A DNA stretch of 64,000 nucleotides from Candidatus Yanofskyibacteriota bacterium (GTDB lineage Bacteria; Patescibacteria; Paceibacteria; 2-02-FULL-40-12; IGHO2-12-FULL-4), in contig JACPNK010000002.1 in the NCBI GenBank assembly GCA_016185525.1, positions 101,969 to 165,968 of the forward strand, in the 5' to 3' direction. The position numbers were made by a program, and so were the translations under genes. Numbering within the stretch: the stretch's first letter is position 1; the number at the start of each line of letters is the position of its first letter. The notes beneath the pieces are model-generated. The model did not search any database and was not told the DNA's origin. It worked only from the letters and a program-made list of their open reading frames with translations. Positions 23,950 to 31,963 of the stretch are shown here, piece after piece.

Positions 23950-25884
23950 TCAAACATCAGTAATTTTTCTGGCTCTGATTTGAGCCAAAAATACATCGGT
24001 ATTTTCAATAAGTCCCCTTTGCAAAATTCCTTGGATAATATCCTTAACGTTCGGGGGGAGGAGTTGTCTGGAAGAACACTCGAGTAATCCGACTTCGGTC
24101 ATGAAGTCAATTGTCGCTTGTGAAGCGCTCGGTATAAAGTCGTCAACTGCTTGATTTAGAGACTTTACATCAACATTTTGACCGCCCGCAAATCTGAATG
24201 AGGCGAGAACAATTGCCTCTATATCTGCTCCGGAAAAACCGTCAGTTTTCTTTGCAAAAGGCACAAAGTCCTTAATATCAGTCGGGATGCCATACCTCTT
24301 AAACATCACCCTGAAAATATCCGGCAATTCTTCGGTTGAGGGCATTGGAATCAAAATTCTCTGATCTCCGCGGCCGCTGCGCTTCAGCGCTGCATCAATA
24401 CGGTCGGGCCTGTTAGTGCAAGATATTACTACTATCTGGCCTCTGATTCTCGGATCAGACAAGAATTCCATCCACATCTTCATTAAGTGTTCTGTAACAT
24501 TAGAGTCTCCTTTGGGGGTATCTCGTTGGGCGTCGGCCAGATCAGCTTCGTCATTCATGACAACAACCGGTGTCAGCGACCGCAAAGCATAAATAAATTT
24601 TTGCATGCGGGCTTCAGATTCGCCAACCCACATTGAACGTATATTTTTGGTTTTAATGAAGTTGAACGATGCTTCTTTTGCCAGAGCTTCTACCAATGCT
24701 GTTTTTCCGGTTCCGGGCGGACCCATCAAATAAACACCCATCGGCACAAGGCGATACTCTGCCTTTTTAATGGCGTCAAGAACTGATTGAAAATAACTTT
24801 TTACATAAGACAGCCCGCCGATGTCTTCAAAGCCGCGTTGGGCATCGACAATTTCCATTAATTCGCCGTATTCAGTGTTCAGAATAGTCTTTTTTCGATC
24901 CTTTACGAAATCTAAGCTTAATGGCTCACCGGTTTTTAGCGCTTGCAGAAAAATTTCGTAGATTTGTTTAAAGCTCATGCCTTGTGTGGCATGGCCGAAA
25001 ACAGCAGTATCAAAGTCGTCCGGCAGTACAATCACGGAATCTGAATCTGCCATCTGTTCGCGTAATTGCTTTGCTTTATATTCTAACTGCGATTTTTTAC
25101 TACCCCTAGCATTTTTAACCTGTTTTTCTACTTTAGCCAAATCTGTTGCCAATTCGGCTTTTTCTCTAGCCTTCAACGTGGCGTTGGAAATAAAATCAAT
25201 TCTTTCCGGTTTTGTCGGCTTGGGAATAAAAACCTGATAAAAACCAGATCCATTCCCTCTCAGTTCAACAGAGATTTTACTTATATCGTCTGTCAGCAAG
25301 AGAATAAGGTTGTTGCTTTTCCTGTACCAAGTGCTCTTGCTCCAATTAATCAGCATTTGGATATTGACTCTGTCATTTTGCGGAAGCAGCGCATTTGCGC
25401 CGGGATTCGGGGCAACGAAGTGCGCTGATCGGATAATTACCGCGACATTTTCGCATTTACCCAGTACTTTACTAATTAGTGGCAGACAGGCATTTGGATC
25501 TTGGGGCAAGCCTCGTTTTGCAGCAAGGCCAGCCTTTGCCGCGGCGATTGGATCCGCGCTTGTGTCGTCTTCTGATTCCAGTCCGCAGACTTTTTTGAAA
25601 TCCTTTTCCATTTTCGGATTCAGAAATTTCATGCCGGCAGCAAGATCATAGATAATAACGATTCGTCTCTCGTCAAAAATACTTTTGAGGAACTCCAGGA
25701 AAGTAATGTAAGCGCGACCGGGTTCGTCCTCGCAATTTGGATTTAGAACCAAACCGTCGGTGTCACCATGGAAAATAAATGCATGAGCCAAGCCGGACCT
25801 GAATGGCAGTAGGAATTCTTTTTTCAGCCATTCCGGCGCTTTATACTCTAAAGCTTTTACATCTTCGGTTTTGTCGGTTTTCAT
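23950..25884 (-). CDS. AAA+ ATPase with Ycf46-like architecture
   Basis: A 644-aa protein. The C-terminal classical AAA module has Walker A GPPGTGKT (388-395), a pore loop M418-W-V-G421, Walker B VVVMNDE (440-446) and the second region of homology TNRPDRIDAALKRSGRGD (490-507). The first 330 residues look like a second nucleotide-binding fold without Walker A, then a charged coiled stretch (about 235-280), as in chloroplast/cyanobacterial Ycf46-type proteins. It probably remodels protein complexes as a hexamer. It starts one base after the 224-aa gene and is followed by a terminator. Two vWA proteins encoded upstream are likely partners. Confidence 0.8.
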   Translation of the reverse strand: MKTDKTEDVKALEYKAPEWLKKEFLLPFRSGLAHAFIFHGDTDGLVLNPNCEDEPGRAYITFLEFLKSIFDERRIVIIYDLAAGMKFLNPKMEKDFKKVCGLESEDDTSADPIAAAKAGLAAKRGLPQDPNACLPLISKVLGKCENVAVIIRSAHFVAPNPGANALLPQNDRVNIQMLINWSKSTWYRKSNNLILLLTDDISKISVELRGNGSGFYQVFIPKPTKPERIDFISNATLKAREKAELATDLAKVEKQVKNARGSKKSQLEYKAKQLREQMADSDSVIVLPDDFDTAVFGHATQGMSFKQIYEIFLQALKTGEPLSLDFVKDRKKTILNTEYGELMEIVDAQRGFEDIGGLSYVKSYFQSVLDAIKKAEYRLVPMGVYLMGPPGTGKTALVEALAKEASFNFIKTKNIRSMWVGESEARMQKFIYALRSLTPVVVMNDEADLADAQRDTPKGDSNVTEHLMKMWMEFLSDPRIRGQIVVISCTNRPDRIDAALKRSGRGDQRILIPMPSTEELPDIFRVMFKRYGIPTDIKDFVPFAKKTDGFSGADIEAIVLASFRFAGGQNVDVKSLNQAVDDFIPSASQATIDFMTEVGLLECSSRQLLPPNVKDIIQGILQRGLIENTDVFLAQIRARKITDV

Positions 25885-25885
25885 G

Positions 25886-26560
25886 TTAAGACCTCACATG
25901 TAAAAAATGCTGGTGTTCCACATTTTGTGGAATCGGTTGTCCTGATTCGTGTTCTTCTGATAAGGCGATTTTAACACCAAACTTTTTAGCCAAAGTTAAA
26001 AACTTTGACCGCTCTTCTTTCAATGAAGAGGCCGAGTCAAAATGTTCAAAAGCTAAGACTCCCTCGCCCGTAGTTCCAACGGAAACTTTTAAGTATCTAT
26101 GGACGTTCGCGTCCTCATTTTTCTCACCCTCAAGGATTATTGTCTTTTGACCGTCGATTGTTTTTTCAGAAACTACAATCGTATAATCCAATAACTGGGC
26201 AATTACTCCGGTAACTTCTATCTGAAATCTTTCGGAAACCTTTTTGGCTATGGCCTCAATTTTTCTTTTTTCTACAGCTTCGGTGTATTTAGATTTGATT
26301 TCCAATTCTCCGTTGCGAATAAGAAACTCAACTTTCCCAATTTTATCTACGGCTTCTAACGCGCGCTCGAGAGCCGTATTTAACAGAGGATTAATGTCCA
26401 AGTCAGATGCCCACTCTAAGAAAACAACATCAGTTACTCCCATATTTTCCAATAAGTCTTTGGTTATTTTGGGGGCTTTTGATCTTTCTTTAAATTCGTT
26501 GACAATCTTGGGTTCTACACGGATTGTAGTAATATTTTTGTATCCGATATCACAAGGCAT
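25886..26560 (-). CDS. Hypothetical protein, operon partner of the AAA ATPase
   Basis: A 224-aa soluble protein starting MPCDIGYKNITTIRVEP. Its N-terminal half (to about residue 85) is alpha/beta with helix TALERALEAVDKIGKVEFLI. The second half has a strand-rich core (EVTGVIAQLLDYTIVVSEK, KTIILEGEK). In other bacteria Ycf46-type ATPases often sit beside small DUF1257/DUF2997 proteins of similar layout; I cannot confirm membership. It is co-transcribed with the ATPase (one base apart) from a promoter at 26600-26628 and has the ribosome site AAGGAG. Confidence 0.65.
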   Translation of the reverse strand: MPCDIGYKNITTIRVEPKIVNEFKERSKAPKITKDLLENMGVTDVVFLEWASDLDINPLLNTALERALEAVDKIGKVEFLIRNGELEIKSKYTEAVEKRKIEAIAKKVSERFQIEVTGVIAQLLDYTIVVSEKTIDGQKTIILEGEKNEDANVHRYLKVSVGTTGEGVLAFEHFDSASSLKEERSKFLTLAKKFGVKIALSEEHESGQPIPQNVEHQHFLHVRS

Positions 26561-26599
26561 AAGTTACTCCTTATTTTAAAAGTGCTTGAAAGCAATATC

Positions 26600-26628
26600 G
26601 TATTAGCACACTTTTATTATTTTGGCAA
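26600..26628 (-). promoter_or_regulatory. Promoter of the 224-aa / AAA ATPase operon
   Basis: On the minus strand TTGCCA (26628-26623), 17-base spacer, TAATAC (26605-26600). The predicted leader of about 30 bases holds AAGGAG before ATG 26560. Confidence 0.6.
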
Positions 26629-26634
26629 GTAAAA

Positions 26635-26652
26635 AACGCTCTTTGGAGCGTT
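26635..26652 (-). terminator. Terminator after the first vWA gene
   Basis: AACGCTC-TTTG-GAGCGTT with a T-run on the minus strand side. It separates the vWA gene from the ATPase operon. Confidence 0.7.
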
Positions 26653-26664
26653 GTGTTTTTGCGG

Positions 26665-27666
26665 TTAAACCTTGAGACCGCCGCCTTTTTTAGAAGTATT
26701 CTTTTGGGATTGCGCTGGATTTACTGGTCCATCTTTTTTCTTTTGAACATTTTTTTCTTTCAACATTGTCTCAAGGGGTTTAAGCGCCTCTGTTACTTGG
26801 TTAATTCTTTCTTGTGTTTGCGGCTTATATTTCTTTCCGCCCATTTCCAATGGCCGGTTTTTCATGTCCTCAACATAACCCGAGAGTGTTCTCTTGCCTG
26901 ACACCAAAGCTAAAATTCCCAAAGTCAAGTCGGCAATTGCCGTATCGTCTGGTAATTTAATAACATAATTTTTACCGAGAACTTTTTCCCATTGGGCTAC
27001 AATTTCAGAATCCAAACCATAGTTATTATAATATCTGTGCAATAAGAAAACATTATCCATGAATTTGGCTTTTAGCTCAGCAAAGATGACGCTGGTATTT
27101 ATGTTTTCATGCTGTCCGCCAAAACGCTTTTTTAATTCACTCCCGAGCAATTGCTCTCTAAATCCTTCATCGCCGGTAAAGAGTAGAATCGGCAGTTGAG
27201 CATTTGGCATGTCGCAACAGCGTGCATAGAAATAAGCCATGAATTCATAAGATTCAAAATGCTGTCCGCCGCCGCCACCCTCTATCCAGATCTTTTGTAA
27301 CCAAGGGTCTAAGCTTTTGATTACGGAGAAATCGCAAACCTGCAGTGGTCCGCGATCTGAAGTGACATCGCCAACGGCCGCTAAGCTCACATCCGGGTCT
27401 TCAAGATATTTTTGTTCAACAATTTGTCCCGCGATCATGGGCATTTTGTCGTAGATTAATTTGGGCAAGGTACCCATAGAACCCGTTACATCGTAAACGT
27501 AAACCAGGGGATTTCTATGCGCTGAAACAAGTTTTCGTTCAAAAGGCAATAAATCATTGGATAATACCGACCGTGACATCTGCTCTTGAGCAAAAGTTGA
27601 TACACCCGAACTTAGTTTACTAACCACAGAAACATCTCTGTCATAATAAGCGCCGCTACTGCCCAT
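26665..27666 (-). CDS. von Willebrand factor A domain protein (paralogue 1) with GGGLKV tail
   Basis: A 333-aa protein. The metal site (MIDAS) can be read as DVTGS in YVYDVTGSMG, the Thr loop in GDVTSDRG, and Asp in LFTGDEG. A striking segment EGGGGGQHFESYEF has a twin in the neighbouring paralogue. The C-terminus is Lys-rich and ends in KKGGGLKV, also shared. I start at 27666, which has AAGGAAA before it and follows a good promoter; a longer frame reaches 27738 but would overlap the promoter. It probably binds a ligand in a Mg-dependent way for the AAA ATPase, as MoxR/vWA pairs do. Confidence 0.8.
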   Translation of the reverse strand: MGSSGAYYDRDVSVVSKLSSGVSTFAQEQMSRSVLSNDLLPFERKLVSAHRNPLVYVYDVTGSMGTLPKLIYDKMPMIAGQIVEQKYLEDPDVSLAAVGDVTSDRGPLQVCDFSVIKSLDPWLQKIWIEGGGGGQHFESYEFMAYFYARCCDMPNAQLPILLFTGDEGFREQLLGSELKKRFGGQHENINTSVIFAELKAKFMDNVFLLHRYYNNYGLDSEIVAQWEKVLGKNYVIKLPDDTAIADLTLGILALVSGKRTLSGYVEDMKNRPLEMGGKKYKPQTQERINQVTEALKPLETMLKEKNVQKKKDGPVNPAQSQKNTSKKGGGLKV

Positions 27667-27703
27667 AAAGTTTCCTTTTTTGTTTTTAAATAACAGCAAA
27701 TAC

Positions 27704-27732
27704 TTTATACCAATTACACTCTTCTCTGTCAA
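27704..27732 (-). promoter_or_regulatory. Promoter of vWA paralogue 1
   Basis: On the minus strand TTGACA (27732-27727), 17-base spacer, TATAAA (27709-27704). It decides for the start at 27666. Confidence 0.7.
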
Positions 27733-27774
27733 GCACAACGCAACGGCGCCAATAAAAAATCCAGCATAGTTGGA

Positions 27775-28806
27775 TTAAACTTTGAGACCGCCGCCTTTTT
27801 TATCTTTCTTCGGCTCTTTATCTTTAGCTTTCGTAACGAACGATGTTACAGTATCGCCTTTTTTGTCTTTATTTATTCCGTAAAGTTTAACAAAAGCATT
27901 TTGGGAAATCTCTAAGTACTCTTTGCCGACGCCTTTCTTTTTGAGGTTCTCAACCGCTTCTTGAGGGCTGACCTTGCCTTCGCAAACACCGACGATTGTC
28001 CCGATGAGTTCGCAGATCTGGCTTGTTTTTTCCATACCCATTACAAACTCTTCACCGAGTAGTCCTCTCCACGTGCTCCAGATTTCCGGATCGCGACCAT
28101 TATTGGTTTCGCGAGGAATGATGTAGATAACGACATATTTTTTATTTGCTTCCTCAATGATTTTTTTCAACGGAATATTTTCATCCGGTCCGAAACCGCC
28201 CATTAAATCTTTGATTTCCGAAGCCCGGACATTATTGTAAGGCAGTTCATCGCCGAACATAATAAAGTAGCCTTTTTTACCGCGCTTTTCAAAACAATCG
28301 ATTTGAGTGTGCCGCGCCATATAATAAAGCGCGTTTTGATATGACTCAGTGTTTTGTCCGCCGCCGCCGCCTTCCAGGTAAACTCTCTGGAAGAAATTCA
28401 TCAGTTCTTGAGCGCCGGATTCAAATTGTCCGACTTGGAACGGAACCCGATCACAAGTTGAATCGCCGACAGCGCTGAACATGACGGCAACATCGGGCAA
28501 GTAATTTTTCTCAAGAAGATAGCCCATAAGATCTTTCAGATTGGGTTCCAATTCCTTGGGGACATTTAACAGCGATCCGGTAACATCAAACCAAAGAGCT
28601 AAAGCGTTGGATTGGGGATGGGCATCGCTATCGCGAGACTCCCTGTTCCGTCGAAATTCTTCTGCGATTGAAAGTTTTTCGTGGCATACTGCGCTAGTAC
28701 GTCCTTGTCGTATGTCTGCGGTTCTGGCAAAAGTGTCTTTTCCACTGTCTTTAATAGTTTTTTTTGTCTTCAATAAATCTTCATCGCTATAAGTTCTATA
28801 GCCCAT
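27775..28806 (-). CDS. von Willebrand factor A domain protein (paralogue 2) with GGGLKV tail
   Basis: A 343-aa protein. The MIDAS is DVTGS in LWFDVTGSLL, then GDSTCDRVPF and FGDELPYN. The segment EGGGGGQNTESYQNALYY matches paralogue 1 at the same place, and the last residues KKGGGLKV are identical. Overall similarity with paralogue 1 is clear in order of motifs but low in sequence, so the duplication is old. CTCCT on the plus strand gives AGGAG before ATG 28806. It has its own promoter (28857-28885) with an inverted repeat at the start of transcription. It likely works with paralogue 1 and the AAA ATPase. Confidence 0.8.
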   Translation of the reverse strand: MGYRTYSDEDLLKTKKTIKDSGKDTFARTADIRQGRTSAVCHEKLSIAEEFRRNRESRDSDAHPQSNALALWFDVTGSLLNVPKELEPNLKDLMGYLLEKNYLPDVAVMFSAVGDSTCDRVPFQVGQFESGAQELMNFFQRVYLEGGGGGQNTESYQNALYYMARHTQIDCFEKRGKKGYFIMFGDELPYNNVRASEIKDLMGGFGPDENIPLKKIIEEANKKYVVIYIIPRETNNGRDPEIWSTWRGLLGEEFVMGMEKTSQICELIGTIVGVCEGKVSPQEAVENLKKKGVGKEYLEISQNAFVKLYGINKDKKGDTVTSFVTKAKDKEPKKDKKGGGLKV

Positions 28807-28826
28807 GTCTCCTCCTTATTTTAAAA

Positions 28827-28855
28827 GGTCAGTATCGCGAATTACGATACTGACC
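28827..28855 (-). promoter_or_regulatory. Perfect 11-bp inverted repeat at the vWA transcription start (operator or hairpin)
   Basis: GGTCAGTATCG (28827-28837) and CGATACTGACC (28845-28855) flank seven bases. It lies just downstream of the -10 box at 28857-28862, where a repressor would bind, or it forms a stem-loop at the 5' end of the mRNA. Confidence 0.6.
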
Positions 28856-28856
28856 C

Positions 28857-28885
28857 AAGATACAGCTATATTAAAATTTTGTCAA
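28857..28885 (-). promoter_or_regulatory. Promoter of vWA paralogue 2
   Basis: On the minus strand TTGACA (28885-28880), 17-base spacer, TATCTT (28862-28857). Confidence 0.65.
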
Positions 28886-28890
28886 ATGGC

Positions 28891-28929
28891 ATTGCCAAGT
28901 CATAATATCTATGGTATTGTTTTGGCAAT
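28891..28929 (+). promoter_or_regulatory. Divergent promoter with inverted repeat, nucleotidyltransferase gene
   Basis: TTGCCA (28892-28897), 17-base spacer and TATTGT (28915-28920) form a promoter for the gene at 28956. ATTGCCAA (28891-28898) and TTGGCAAT (28922-28929) are perfect 8-bp inverted arms covering the -35 and the start region, as expected for an operator. Confidence 0.5.
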
Positions 28930-28955
28930 CTTTGACAATTGAATAGAGGCGCCGA

Positions 28956-30914
28956 ATGTTTACAAGAATGCCGCCACCGATGGATTTACTTCTTTTAAGC
29001 GGTTCTGTTTTAGACTCGCCTTGGCCTAAAAGAATCAGAGATAATCTAGGCATAATACAAAAAGCTGAAATGAGAAGAAAACTATATACCGATTTTCAGG
29101 GAATTTTTAAAAGGATTCCGGAAGTAAAAATGGATATTAGTGAAGCCATTGGTTCTGGCTTGATAGACCAAACCAATGTTGCCAGAATCTATGACAATTT
29201 AACAGAATTTCTTTTAAGCGACATTGATCACGCACGATTAATTCTGTATTTGCCTTTTGAACTTTTACCAAACAGAAAATTGAGTATTTTTTGTTCCGGT
29301 CCGTTAAGTTTGGCATCTGATAAATTTATTGAGGCGTATATTCTAAGTTGGAGAGAACTGCTCAACGAAAGTGACTTTCGGGCTGATTATGTTGACGGGG
29401 ATATATTAGAATACGAGTTGGATGAAGTTGTATTGCCTCATGTGAGAAAGGCAGCCCATCTAATCCCGCAAATGATTAAAAAAAATCTTGTTTCAGTAGC
29501 CGATGTTCTGGAAATATTAGAAAAAACAAATGACGAGGTTTTGGTTTATAGTATTCTTGATACTTTTCCAACACTTACTGATTTGGGTTTAGTTTCTGAA
29601 ACCGAATGGCGCAGACTTTTCAATTCTGACAATCCCATATTTGATAAAACCGTTTTGGCTCAATACCAAAATCTAAAATCAAATCCGCCGCGCTCGGAAG
29701 CGGAAATCGCAAATGCGGTATTTGGCGGGAAGATTAGTTCAGAACAAATGAAGACTTTGACGGAAAGTTTGCGAGTTGACTTATCAAGGATTTCCCTTGA
29801 TTGCATAAGGGGAGAAATTAAAACAGCGCCAAAATCTAGAATTGATTGGTTGAGAAAAGAAAGACAGTCCAAGTGTCTTGAAGAGTACGGCATCCTTTTG
29901 GCCGAATCGTTGCTAAACAATAAAATTAAGGCAAAAGATATTACCGTTTTATTGAAGAAAGAAAACAGCGAAGAACTGCGGATTGCCTGTATTACAGCTG
30001 TGCGTATTGCGACCGAAAGATTGACCAAATGTAACAAGGAAAGGGCGGAGACTATCAAGACTTATTTTGAGCCTTATTTTCTTGCTCTATGGCAAAAAGG
30101 TTCAACAAAAATTAAGGACCAGTTATTTATCTTGTGGTCCCATTGGCTAGCAATTGATTTTATTGATTATCAGTACATTGAGGAAAAGTCGGGTCTAAAA
30201 ATGCCGCAACTAGATTCCTTTGCGACAGAACAGTTTCTTATCAGTCAAGATCTAGATGAACTTGGGCCCGTGTTAGAGGATTTTTATTCTCAACCGGAAG
30301 CCGGCGCTTTATTTTATCCGGTATTCATATTTTTTGGTTCACGATTAAAAGGATATTCATTGAACTTTGATTCTGATTTGGACTTAGCCGTATTTATCAG
30401 ACCCGATACCCCACAAAGCGAAGAATCAAAAATAAGATCTTTGTTGGAAAAAGTCGGCTCACATCCCAAAATAAGGGGAAGAGTTACAGAATTTTGGCTG
30501 GATAAGATCGGCGGACACTTGGAAATAAAAAGTTCGCCAATGACGGACGCTTTAATAAAAGACGCGAGGGTGGATAATTCCTGGGCGCATTTATTGCTTT
30601 GCGGCATGTGGTGCGGCCAGCCGGAGTCAATAAGAGAATTATACGAAAAATTGCTGCCAAATTTTTTATTTTCCGCCGGTCAGAGCATTAAAGGCCACAG
30701 AGCTAAAAAAATATGGTTGAGAATGATAGAATCGGAAGTTCTCCAGTATCGGCTGATGCATAAAGGTTATCAGCGATTTTATCCTCGCGAAGATTGGCGT
30801 ATAACAGAACATTCCTGGCCAATGGATCCGCACAGCACTTTCTGGGACCCGGGTTATAGAAGAGTTGCAAGCAAATTATTCGTGGCCAGAGTTTTCTTGC
30901 CGGAATTAAAATAA
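28956..30914 (+). CDS. Helical-repeat protein with C-terminal nucleotidyltransferase domain
   Basis: A 652-aa protein. Residues about 60-440 are almost all helical and look like HEAT-type repeats (EELRIACITAVRIATERL). The C-terminal domain has the polymerase-beta nucleotidyltransferase signature FFGSRLKGYSLNFDSDLDLA: G461-S462 and the metal pair D474/D476. Such domains transfer NMP to RNA, proteins or antibiotics. The helical part may select the target. It has the ribosome site GAGG at 28945 and its own terminator (30914-30935). It is divergent from the vWA genes across a shared regulatory region. Confidence 0.75.
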   Translation: MFTRMPPPMDLLLLSGSVLDSPWPKRIRDNLGIIQKAEMRRKLYTDFQGIFKRIPEVKMDISEAIGSGLIDQTNVARIYDNLTEFLLSDIDHARLILYLPFELLPNRKLSIFCSGPLSLASDKFIEAYILSWRELLNESDFRADYVDGDILEYELDEVVLPHVRKAAHLIPQMIKKNLVSVADVLEILEKTNDEVLVYSILDTFPTLTDLGLVSETEWRRLFNSDNPIFDKTVLAQYQNLKSNPPRSEAEIANAVFGGKISSEQMKTLTESLRVDLSRISLDCIRGEIKTAPKSRIDWLRKERQSKCLEEYGILLAESLLNNKIKAKDITVLLKKENSEELRIACITAVRIATERLTKCNKERAETIKTYFEPYFLALWQKGSTKIKDQLFILWSHWLAIDFIDYQYIEEKSGLKMPQLDSFATEQFLISQDLDELGPVLEDFYSQPEAGALFYPVFIFFGSRLKGYSLNFDSDLDLAVFIRPDTPQSEESKIRSLLEKVGSHPKIRGRVTEFWLDKIGGHLEIKSSPMTDALIKDARVDNSWAHLLLCGMWCGQPESIRELYEKLLPNFLFSAGQSIKGHRAKKIWLRMIESEVLQYRLMHKGYQRFYPREDWRITEHSWPMDPHSTFWDPGYRRVASKLFVARVFLPELK

Positions 30915-30935
30915 AAGTCCTGACAGAGGGACTTT
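30914..30935 (+). terminator. Terminator of the nucleotidyltransferase gene
   Basis: AAAGTCC and GGACTTT flank a short loop and run into TTTTTTAT. The left arm overlaps the stop codon region. Confidence 0.65.
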
Positions 30936-30948
30936 TTTATTACCAAAC

Positions 30949-30977
30949 TTGACATTTTTGTAATAATAATGTATTTA
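30949..30977 (+). promoter_or_regulatory. Promoter of the PK-like / PurA-like operon
   Basis: TTGACA (30949-30954), 17-base spacer, TATTTA (30972-30977). CAGGAG precedes ATG 31012. Confidence 0.6.
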
Positions 30978-31011
30978 TAAATAAAAAGAACCTTAATAAT
31001 CAGGAGTGAAA

Positions 31012-31962
31012 ATGCTCATAGGAACCTTGCCGACTTTGACCAGCGATTCTTCCTTATCCTTAGCCGAGAAAATGGTTTCTCATCCGCTGATTTCCGCAGT
31101 CCGTTACAACACGGGCGGGGACAGTCCATTCAAGCCGATTGACATACTAACACGAGTTAAACAATTAACCGATAAATACGGGAAGGTGTTATATATTGAT
31201 TTAGAAGGAAGACAATTGCGCGTTGCGCATTGGACTCCGTTTGAGGCCGGAAGCATAACGCTAAACCGAGATTTCGAGATTGTACCTCCCGCCAGAGTTC
31301 ACATAAGAAATGCCGGTTGGTTTAATTTGGTTGCGGCAGATTCCGCTAAAAGAAAAATATATGTTGAAAACGGCCCCAAGTTTGGTCCAGGTCAATACTA
31401 TTTTGGCGAAAGCCAAAGCGTGCATATTGTCGGCGACAGCTTCAACGTTCGGGGTTATCTTGGGGGTTTAGACAGCGAATACATAAAAGCTTCAATCAAA
31501 CTCGGTCTTAATCATTTCATGCTTTCTTTCGTAGAATGCGCGAATGATATTAATGAGTTTTACAGGTTTTTTTCCGGAAGACGCGGTTTTAATCAGTTGG
31601 TAGTCTTGAAAATAGAATCCCGGGAAGGCCTTAAATTCATTCAAAAGAAAACACTAGGCTCAAATGAAAAATTAATGGCCGCCAGAGACGATTTGCTTAT
31701 CAGTTTTGGCGATAATCCGACCGGAATTTTCAAAGCTCTGCAGATGATTATTAATGCCGATTCGGATGCCATTTTGGCTTCCAGAATTATGCACGGCATT
31801 CAAGATTCCGGCGAGATTGCCATGGGTGATATTTCGGATTTGATTCTGATGTCGCAGATTGGCTATAAGAATTTTATGTTTTCTGACGGCCTAGCAAAGC
31901 ATTTTGGTCAAGCCATAAAATCATGGCAGGAAATTCTGCCTCTTTTGAGAAAAGAGGGTTGA
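31012..31962 (+). CDS. Pyruvate-kinase-like TIM-barrel protein, C-terminal domain absent
   Basis: A 316-aa protein whose motif order follows pyruvate kinase. YIDLEGRQLRV resembles the GPxIR strand, a beta insert follows (about 85-145, B-domain position), VLKIESREGLKFI matches the KIE lysine-glutamate strand, and AARDDLLISFG matches the ARGDL segment. The Gly of ARGDL is Asp here and the allosteric C-domain is missing (usual length about 470). It may be an aldolase or phosphotransferase of the PEP/pyruvate superfamily rather than glycolytic pyruvate kinase. ATG 31012 has AGGAG five bases before it. It is one base from the next gene. Confidence 0.65.
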   Translation: MLIGTLPTLTSDSSLSLAEKMVSHPLISAVRYNTGGDSPFKPIDILTRVKQLTDKYGKVLYIDLEGRQLRVAHWTPFEAGSITLNRDFEIVPPARVHIRNAGWFNLVAADSAKRKIYVENGPKFGPGQYYFGESQSVHIVGDSFNVRGYLGGLDSEYIKASIKLGLNHFMLSFVECANDINEFYRFFSGRRGFNQLVVLKIESREGLKFIQKKTLGSNEKLMAARDDLLISFGDNPTGIFKALQMIINADSDAILASRIMHGIQDSGEIAMGDISDLILMSQIGYKNFMFSDGLAKHFGQAIKSWQEILPLLRKEG

Positions 31963-31963
31963 T

